DNA from: Chloroflexota bacterium
Lineage (GTDB): Bacteria; Chloroflexota; Dehalococcoidia; JACPEP01
Length of the DNA: 64,000 nt
Direction of reading: 5' to 3'
Assembly (NCBI GenBank): GCA_016183425.1
Contig: JACPEP010000031.1
Coordinates: 1 to 64,000 of the forward strand
The notes under the pieces are model-generated. The model was not told where the DNA came from. It was given only the letters and a program-made list of their open reading frames with translations, and made no database searches. Positions 58,259 to 64,000 of the stretch are shown here, piece by piece. Positions within the stretch are counted from its first letter, which is position 1; the number at the start of each line of letters is the position of its first letter. Position numbers and translations under genes: made by a program.

Positions 58259-59875
58259 TCACTCAATCACTTCTATGGCCACACGGTAGATCGGGAAATT
58301 ATATCCCAAGGCCAGGCCCGGGTGGTCTTGAAGCGCCGTCAGTTGCGGCAGATTGTATTGCCACGGCCAGTCGCCGTGTCCGCCGTCGAAGATGTAGGGG
58401 TAGATGTCGAGGATATGGGTCCCTGGTCCTCCCGTGGCCACTACCTCGACAGGGGTATCACCGTTATTGGCGTAGCCACAGACATAGCCAATATAAGAGT
58501 TGTCGTAGATCACGGCAGCGCCATTGTCCAGCTCGGTCCAGCCTCCGCCTCTAAACCACACCGTGAACTTTTCGCCGGCCTTCACACGCACGGGGACCGG
58601 GGTGACAAGGCTCTGCTCGACATAGAAGGGTACTTCGACCAATATCTTATTGTTCTGCACTACCTTTACCCCATGCCAACCCCCAACCCCTTCGGGGATT
58701 GTTACGTCCGCGTTCAAGGTACCGTTCTGATCTACAGTCACACTAGCCAACTTGGGCTCCTCCAGCGACGCTGGCTGCAGACTTCCGCGAGAGTCGTAGC
58801 GCACCATAGTGACCCAAACCAGGTCAGTGGGGCCAGGTGGCAGGCCGCTCGCCTTGATGGTTGCCTTAGTGAGGACGGGGCCCCTGTCAGGGGAAAAACG
58901 AGCTTGCAGCCCCGGCGTCGACACTTTTTCACCCCTTGTCGGGATGCGTGACATACTGTCGCTGGTGGCGACGCGGTCTGGGTTGGGCCAATCCACTCTG
59001 GCTTCCGGAGGCCCAGCATCCTTGGTGACGGTGAACACCTGCTCAAAGGGGAGCAAATGCCTGGTGGCTGCACCCCCCGTCTTAATGTTAAGAAATGGCT
59101 CGGCATGGCTGGCAGCGTCGACCGATATGTAGTGTTTGCCCACTGGGCCGGCGGCGCGGAACTGGGCCACCGCCGTGCCGCGGGTGGTGGTCGCTGAGAT
59201 AAAGCCCGTGTACTTGTTATCGTAGCGCAGGGCCGCGGTGCTCTCGAAAGGCTTCCAGCCCAGGCCGGTGGCCTTGATGGTGACGAGGGTGCCCACCGGC
59301 CCCTCCAGGGGGCTCATGGTGAAGCTGCGCATCAGCCGGAAGCCGCCCTTGGCTATATCTTTCCCGTCCAACGTCAGATAGATGTCGTGTATCTCACCGT
59401 AGTCCTCAGGAGCAGTGAAAGTGGCGGACACGAGGCCGTCACCGCCGATGGTGGCCCGTCCCAGGGATACTCTCTTCTCGGTGAAGACTCGTCCTTGATA
59501 CTCTAGTCTCAGTGTCTGCCCTGCCGTTTCCCCGGTCTTGTAACTGCCATCTACGGTTCCCCAAATGATATCAGTCGCTTTCCCCGGCGGCAGTCCATCA
59601 CCTGTGACCGTGATGCTTGTGCCTACGGGCCCCCTCTCCGGGCTGGTCTTAAGCAACTTCAATGGGATAGGCGTGGCTGTGGGCGCCGCAACGGTTGCCC
59701 CCGTGGTTGGTGGTGGGGAACTGGCGCTCGTTGGTGGTGGGGTACTGGCGCCCGAAGGAGCAGCAGGCGTTGCCCCACTTGTGCAGGCCGCTAGTAGGAT
59801 CAGAACCGCTATCAGAGTAACAGTTGCTGATGGCCGAAGCCGCGGCAGACTGCTCGGGCGAGATAAGATATTCAT
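58259..59875 (-). CDS. Lipoprotein with repeated TIG-like beta domains
   Basis: 538 residues. The signal peptide and lipobox (LLAAC) are followed by a Pro/Ser/Thr linker. Three segments then read as immunoglobulin/TIG-like domains with the recurring phrase SPERGPVGTSITVTGDGLPPG, SPLEGPVGTLVTIKATGLGW and SPDRGPVLTKATIKASGLPPG. The C-terminal part (about 410-538) is a different beta region. It is anchored outside the membrane at the end of the respiratory operon, possibly as a scaffold for the complex. No enzyme motif found. Confidence 0.75.
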   Translation of the reverse strand: MNILSRPSSLPRLRPSATVTLIAVLILLAACTSGATPAAPSGASTPPPTSASSPPPTTGATVAAPTATPIPLKLLKTSPERGPVGTSITVTGDGLPPGKATDIIWGTVDGSYKTGETAGQTLRLEYQGRVFTEKRVSLGRATIGGDGLVSATFTAPEDYGEIHDIYLTLDGKDIAKGGFRLMRSFTMSPLEGPVGTLVTIKATGLGWKPFESTAALRYDNKYTGFISATTTRGTAVAQFRAAGPVGKHYISVDAASHAEPFLNIKTGGAATRHLLPFEQVFTVTKDAGPPEARVDWPNPDRVATSDSMSRIPTRGEKVSTPGLQARFSPDRGPVLTKATIKASGLPPGPTDLVWVTMVRYDSRGSLQPASLEEPKLASVTVDQNGTLNADVTIPEGVGGWHGVKVVQNNKILVEVPFYVEQSLVTPVPVRVKAGEKFTVWFRGGGWTELDNGAAVIYDNSYIGYVCGYANNGDTPVEVVATGGPGTHILDIYPYIFDGGHGDWPWQYNLPQLTALQDHPGLALGYNFPIYRVAIEVIE

Positions 59876-59966
59876 CGTCTACTCCTTTTGGGCGCCACAT
59901 ACCCCCCTATCTAGTCGCCGAATTCGCAAGTCGAAAGTCGAGGACCCATGCTGGCCATTACTTTCA

Positions 59967-60749
59967 CTAGTCGACGATGAGCAGGCCGGCGTCGGTCATC
60001 TTCCACTTATCGGGATCGGGACGGGTAGTCTGCAGCAGCTCAACCATGCTTGGGGCCAGCGTCATCTCCTTGAAGCTGCCGGTCTTCCCGTCCTTTGTAA
60101 CGACCTCGATGGTGTAGTTGAGTCTCCCCAGGGGATAGTCCGGAGGCACATCCCAGCCCGCTGCCCAGAACCAGGGGGAGTCGTCCGTTCTCCCGTGGCG
60201 GCCGAAGGCTAGGTTGAGGGTTTCCCCATTGGGCAGCTTAATGGTCGTTTTTTCCACGTCGGCGGCTTGCAGGACCTTTCCGGTGGACGTGTCGGTTATC
60301 TCCATGCGCCAGACGATGCGCTGGCCCCGCTTAAATAGGCTAGTCCGCATACAACCATAGGTAGCGTCGATCTTATACTTGCTCTCCCCTGCCGCCGCTG
60401 TCACTGTATCTACATAAAAGGCGATGGGAACGGTCCTGGCTGCGGGTGGCTGTGGAGGCGGTGCTGGCGTCGCGCCTGGCGGTGGTGGCGCGGGGGGGGG
60501 ATTGGGTTTGGCGTCTGTGTTGATACTCCAGGCCGCTCTTTTCTTTAGATCGGCAAGCTGCTTCTGAAGGTCCCCTGCCTGCTGCCCGCCGGTCTTAGCA
60601 GCCTCGAGCTGCTGCTTGAGGCTGGTAGCCTCTGCCTTCACCGCGTCGTAGTCCTTCTGGGAGACGCCAGCGGCGCAGGCAGTTACCCCCAGAGCCATGG
60701 CTATTAGTCCAAGCACAGCTACCACTCCGATGCCTACCTTGTGTCTCAC
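59967..60749 (-). CDS. Lipoprotein with coiled coil and beta domain
   Basis: 260 residues. The lipobox VTAC is followed by a coiled coil (about 30-70), a Pro-rich linker (about 83-103) and a beta domain (about 105-250) with a single cysteine at CMRTSLF. The last lines of the domain (YTIEVVTKDGKTGSFKEM) resemble extracytoplasmic binding or Ig-like domains. A hairpin lies just upstream in the leader. Part of the respiratory cluster, function unknown. Confidence 0.7.
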   Translation of the reverse strand: MRHKVGIGVVAVLGLIAMALGVTACAAGVSQKDYDAVKAEATSLKQQLEAAKTGGQQAGDLQKQLADLKKRAAWSINTDAKPNPPPAPPPPGATPAPPPQPPAARTVPIAFYVDTVTAAAGESKYKIDATYGCMRTSLFKRGQRIVWRMEITDTSTGKVLQAADVEKTTIKLPNGETLNLAFGRHGRTDDSPWFWAAGWDVPPDYPLGRLNYTIEVVTKDGKTGSFKEMTLAPSMVELLQTTRPDPDKWKMTDAGLLIVD

Positions 60750-60767
60750 ATTGCCTCCTTTTCGTAT

Positions 60768-60788
60768 GGGACTCCGGACCGGAGTCCC
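60768..60788. other. Leader hairpin upstream of the coiled-coil lipoprotein
   Basis: gggactccg pairs perfectly with cggagtccc around a 3-base loop. On the minus strand it lies 19 nt before the ATG, directly upstream of aaaaggagg. It could tune translation or mRNA stability. Confidence 0.55.
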
Positions 60789-60894
60789 GCGGAACTACCC
60801 TCCCATTGTTCACCATGTTTCACTCGGCGTCACCTTCTGGTTCCGTGTCTGCGAGTGAGTCCCCCCCTTCACTATCCTGTGAGTCATGGGACAC

Positions 60895-61626
60895 TCAGGG
60901 CCCTTTAATCGGGTCGACGCCGTTCCGTATGGACAAGATATAATAACCGATGAGCTTGGCGTCCTCCGGGCTCAGGTTTGTATCTCGCACCATAGCTGCC
61001 AGCAAGGACCCTGGATCAAAGCCCCCGTTCATCTCCGCCTTTGAGGGAGGCGCGTGACAGGCTCCGCAGGATTTGCGGAGGGCGGCCTTGCCCTTCAGCA
61101 ACAGCTCCCTGTTGACCGACGGGTTGTAGGTGAGCTGCGCCAGGGCGGCTAGTTGATCTGCGGTAGGTTTGGCAGCTTCCAAACCCCGAAGATAGGTCGC
61201 CAGCTTGTCGAGGCTATCGTCGCTCAGCACCTCCTTAGGAAAGGCCGGCATGCCGTAGGGGCCTTCTCGCACCACATTCTTCACTGTCTGGGGTAGAATA
61301 CCTGCTAGCGATGTCCCCACCACGCCTCCATGCGCATCCACGCCGTGGCAGGTGCCGCAGCCTGCCCCAATATAGACCCTCCTGCCGGGGTCGTTAACCG
61401 TAGATTCCTGGAAGTTGCCGGGGTTGTGGAAAGCAATCCCCCCGGGGATTGCGAAGGAAATCTTTCCCCTTACCGTATTGACATCTGTCCGCACGTAGCC
61501 GGCCTTTACTTCGTTCCAGAGGTTGGCGTGTGTATCCGGACTGCGGAGCACGATGGCTCCGATGAGCACACTGGCTATGGAAATAACCAGGGCAAAGCCC
61601 ATCCGTGGGACAAAGAATCTATCCAC
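60895..61626 (-). CDS. Dihaem cytochrome c
   Basis: 243 residues with an N-terminal membrane anchor (about 8-28) and two class I cytochrome c domains: CGTCH (about 95) and CGACH (about 187). GMPAFP provides a likely axial Met for the first haem. A second Met candidate lies near the C-terminus. It carries electrons outside the membrane, probably between the NrfD-type complex and an acceptor such as the oxidase. The start overlaps the Ig-like gene by 8 bp. Confidence 0.88.
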   Translation of the reverse strand: MDRFFVPRMGFALVISIASVLIGAIVLRSPDTHANLWNEVKAGYVRTDVNTVRGKISFAIPGGIAFHNPGNFQESTVNDPGRRVYIGAGCGTCHGVDAHGGVVGTSLAGILPQTVKNVVREGPYGMPAFPKEVLSDDSLDKLATYLRGLEAAKPTADQLAALAQLTYNPSVNRELLLKGKAALRKSCGACHAPPSKAEMNGGFDPGSLLAAMVRDTNLSPEDAKLIGYYILSIRNGVDPIKGP

Positions 61627-62185
61627 GGTGACCCCCCATAATGCGTGAGGTCTCCGCCCCCCCGCGGGCGATGAGGGTCAGCAAGGCCATCACGATGAGA
61701 TAGACAGACCAGACCCCCCCCAATAGGGCCACTAGGATCCAGACGCCTATCCCTGGTACCTGCACACCGGCTGTTTCCTCATAGAGCTGGCCCGAGCCTT
61801 TCACCGCTATCTTTGCCGAAGTTTGGGCGGACTCATATCGGCTATTGCCGGGAAAGTAGGCGTTGAGAGTTGCCGAGCCCTCGGTGCGAACCTCGTAGGT
61901 AAATGTAGCCCTTCCCTGGGCGTCGGTGACGGCCTCGCCCAGTCGGACGGCGCCCCCGGTGCCCAGGAAACTGGCCGCGCTCCAGAGGATGATAGTAGCC
62001 CTTTCGATGGCAGCCCCCTGGCTGTCCCGAAGTACTGCGGAGAGAGTGATGGTATCACCCAGATTCACCTCTTGAGGGGCTTGGAGCTCCAGGGTAGGGG
62101 GACCGGCGGCCAGCGCTGGAGTTGCAAAGGCCAGAGCAAGGAGGGCAGCCGTTACCAGACCCCAGCGGAATATCCCATATCTCAT
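61619..62185 (-). CDS. Ig-like domain membrane protein of the respiratory cluster
   Basis: 188 residues: signal peptide (about 1-26), one bacterial Ig-like domain (about 30-125; GDTITLSAVLRDSQGA, DAQGRATFTYEV) and a C-terminal membrane span (about 143-170). Overlapping ends on both sides show tight coupling with the NrfD-like and cytochrome c genes. It may position the cytochrome on the membrane complex. No catalytic motif. Confidence 0.72.
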   Translation of the reverse strand: MRYGIFRWGLVTAALLALAFATPALAAGPPTLELQAPQEVNLGDTITLSAVLRDSQGAAIERATIILWSAASFLGTGGAVRLGEAVTDAQGRATFTYEVRTEGSATLNAYFPGNSRYESAQTSAKIAVKGSGQLYEETAGVQVPGIGVWILVALLGGVWSVYLIVMALLTLIARGGAETSRIMGGHRG

Positions 62186-63555
62186 GTCCAGACCTCACGC
62201 GTCGGCTTTTCCTCCGGAACCGCAGCCTCGAACCGGGGCACCTTTACCGCTTCGTCGCTGTGGTGCTCGGCTATCTCCCATACCGCTATCACCGGGAAGA
62301 GCTTGACGAAAAGCGTTATAACCAGTGCAAATCCGGCAAAGGCTGCCGCCATGATTGACCACTCTACCCAGGTAGGGAAATAGCTGGCTGGGGAGTAGGG
62401 CATAAGGGGCACCCGCAGCCCTCCCACTACGATGAAGTACCGCTCTACCCACATCCCCACCAGGGCCAGGGCGGCGGCCACTACCACTCCCCATATGTTG
62501 CGCGTCCAGGGCAGGAGGATGAGCAGGCCGGGAATAACCATCCCTCCGATGGCGTAGAACCAGTAGAAGGGGGCGAAGGGCCCGATGAAGAGCTGCTGGA
62601 AGTGAAAGATCTCCTCTCCCGCCATCTTGTAGCCGGCAGTTACATACTCCGAGGCGTTGAAATAGCCCATGATCATGACGAAAGCGGCCAGCATGTACCC
62701 CAGGTTGATGAAATGCTGAGGAGTGATGTATTCCTCCAAGTGATACGCCTTGCGGAGGGCGGCCATGAGGATGATAAGGGCTGCAATGCCGGAGAAAATA
62801 GCCCCGGCGACGAAGTAGGGGCCGAACATGGGATTATTCCAAGGCTCACGTAAGGTCATGGCGAAGATCCAGGAAACGACGGTGTGCACAGATACGGCCA
62901 CCGGAATGATAAGCACCATCATCATGCCAATGGCGATGCCCAGGTATTGCTTCTGGCCGGGGCTGGCCCGCCACCCCAGGGATGCCACCTGGTAAAACCA
63001 CTGCCGCCACTTGGGGGCCTGGGCCCCTAGCCGGTCCCGACACAGGGCAAAGTCGGGGATGAGGGGCAGGTAGAGGTAGATGATGCTCCCCGTGAGATAG
63101 GTGGTGATGGAGAGGATGTCCCAGATAATGGGTGACTGCCAGCGGCCAAAGATAACGACGTTCACGACCCGGTCTGGCCGCCCCAGGTCTATTATGGGAA
63201 AGAGGGCGCCGAACATAAGGGCCACTACCGTGATGAACTCAGCCATGCGGGTGATGGGGGTGCGCCATCCCGCCTTGGTAGAGCGCAATATGGCGGAGAT
63301 TAGGGTGCCGGCATGGCTGATGCCGATGAAGAAGACGAAGAGGGTGATGTAGAGACCCCAGGATATACGGTCCCGCATACCGGTGACGATGAGGCCCTGC
63401 TGGAGCTGGGTGGAATAGGCATAGAGGCCCCAGCCCACAATGAGCAGCAACGTACCTGCCAGGAGGTAGTAGCCTTTTCCTGTCCTGGTCAGGGGGGCCA
63501 GGGCGGTGCGCTCCAGGCGCGGGCGAAATCCTTCTATCGGCCTGATCGCTGCCAT
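62182..63555 (-). CDS. NrfD/PsrC-like membrane subunit
   Basis: 457 residues with about eight to ten membrane spans: YYLLAGTLLLIVGWGLYAYS, ISWGLYITLFVFFIGISHAGTLISA, TGSIIYLYLPLIPDF, and a YVTAGYKMAGEE loop. These are typical of NrfD/PsrC quinone-interacting subunits of molybdoenzyme and ACIII-like complexes. It exchanges electrons with the menaquinone pool and may move protons. It follows the FeS subunit gene with a 22-bp overlap. Confidence 0.88.
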   Translation of the reverse strand: MAAIRPIEGFRPRLERTALAPLTRTGKGYYLLAGTLLLIVGWGLYAYSTQLQQGLIVTGMRDRISWGLYITLFVFFIGISHAGTLISAILRSTKAGWRTPITRMAEFITVVALMFGALFPIIDLGRPDRVVNVVIFGRWQSPIIWDILSITTYLTGSIIYLYLPLIPDFALCRDRLGAQAPKWRQWFYQVASLGWRASPGQKQYLGIAIGMMMVLIIPVAVSVHTVVSWIFAMTLREPWNNPMFGPYFVAGAIFSGIAALIILMAALRKAYHLEEYITPQHFINLGYMLAAFVMIMGYFNASEYVTAGYKMAGEEIFHFQQLFIGPFAPFYWFYAIGGMVIPGLLILLPWTRNIWGVVVAAALALVGMWVERYFIVVGGLRVPLMPYSPASYFPTWVEWSIMAAAFAGFALVITLFVKLFPVIAVWEIAEHHSDEAVKVPRFEAAVPEEKPTREVWT

Positions 63556-64000
63556 GTCTTGCTCCCTGCCAGCTTCTCCTGCCAGGGCCAGGTAGTAGGC
63601 TTGCGTCCCCTGCGGTAGGGATTCCTGCCCGCAGCCTGCCCGTGGCCGGGGATATAGTAGACCCGAGGCTTAGTGCCCAAATGCTCTTTCAGCCTGTAAG
63701 CCGAATTCTCGGAAAGAAAAAAGGAGAGTTTGACCACCTCTTCTCCATTGGTAGCGATGTCCTCTTCCAGGTCGCCATAGTAGATGGCGTTGGTGGGGCA
63801 GCCCTGGACACAATAGGGGAGCTTGCCCGCCCGGGCCAGGTCGGGGCAGAAGACACACTTGGTGGTAACGCCCTGCCTCAAGGGGACATTGCGCTCCGAG
63901 TGGTACTCCGCAAAGGCCGCCTCCGGAGGTTGGGGCGGTTTGGTCCAGGTGAAGAAACGGCGGTCGTAGGGACAAGCCGCCATGCACATGCGGCAGCCGA
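63534..64000 (-). CDS. Ferredoxin-type FeS subunit (partial, 5' end beyond the window)
   Basis: The C-terminal 155 or so residues of a multi-cluster 4Fe-4S protein like PsrB/DsrO. Cysteine groups seen are GCRMCMAACPYD at the window edge, CVFCPDLARAG, and YCVQGCPTNAI. It passes electrons between a catalytic subunit (outside the window) and the NrfD-like subunit. The frame is open to the last base of the window. Confidence 0.88.
   Translation of the reverse strand, partial: GCRMCMAACPYDRRFFTWTKPPQPPEAAFAEYHSERNVPLRQGVTTKCVFCPDLARAGKLPYCVQGCPTNAIYYGDLEEDIATNGEEVVKLSFFLSENSAYRLKEHLGTKPRVYYIPGHGQAAGRNPYRRGRKPTTWPWQEKLAGSKTWQRSGR

Noticed and set aside
1-64000. CRISPR array
   Set aside because: No series of regularly spaced short repeats with unique spacers; the only tandem repeat is the 54-bp unit near 1.1 kb, which has no spacers.

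Overview
The window is a GC-rich bacterial chromosome segment. The set of genes suggests Chloroflexota (Dehalococcoidia-like), but this is inference. It rests on Tat-exported lipoprotein solute-binding proteins with Pro/Thr linkers, a bacterial NurA-HerA pair, orphan TrpB2, an A2-type haem-copper oxidase, SelB and many REP-like palindromes. The organism appears able to respire oxygen and to make selenoproteins.

Layout. 0.1-3.8 kb: a type IIG restriction-modification gene (minus strand) split by a palindrome-bounded DUF559 nuclease module and carrying two further in-frame palindrome pairs. 4.0-10.6 kb: a compact virion-structure island (capsid, adaptor, tail hub, spike, two-domain endolysin, holin) with no terminase, portal, protease, tail tube or tape measure. 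10.6-13.9 kb: HNH nuclease, small alpha/beta protein, glycosyltransferase, OmpR-like regulator with a degenerate receiver, zinc ribbon. 14.0-25.8 kb: a minus-strand catabolic cluster with four peptide/opine-type binding lipoproteins, three isochorismatase-fold hydrolases, a two-domain VOC protein and a frameshifted IS, but no permease. 26.0-33.2 kb: dksA-like, lspA, rluD, DUF362, gltX, CDF exporter, tRNA-Gln and trpB2. 33.4-38.8 kb: a small toxin-antitoxin locus whose PIN toxin gene is interrupted by a 4,658-bp IS1595-family transposon with perfect 27-bp inverted repeats and an 8-bp target duplication. It carries a single-chain restriction-modification gene and two small genes. tRNA-Thr follows. 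39.0-44.5 kb: def, cca, secD, secF and a second CDF exporter. 44.5-44.8 kb: a tRNA-like fragment and a miniature REP/RAYT element whose transposase is deleted internally. 44.8-53.1 kb (minus): amino-acid dehydrogenase, HerA, HAS-barrel-like protein, NurA, degenerate HD-GYP sensor and SelB. 53.4-57.1 kb (minus): aa3-type cytochrome oxidase operon. 57.3-58.0 kb: phosphoesterase. 58.3-64.0 kb (minus): a respiratory module running off the window, with FeS subunit, NrfD-like membrane subunit, Ig-like membrane protein, dihaem cytochrome c and two lipoproteins.

The strongest unusual features are the IS1595 transposon carrying restriction-modification cargo in a PIN toxin gene, the DUF559-palindrome module splitting another restriction-modification gene, the RAYT/REP miniature element and the virion island without packaging genes. 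Function calls come from reading motifs by eye; no database search was run.
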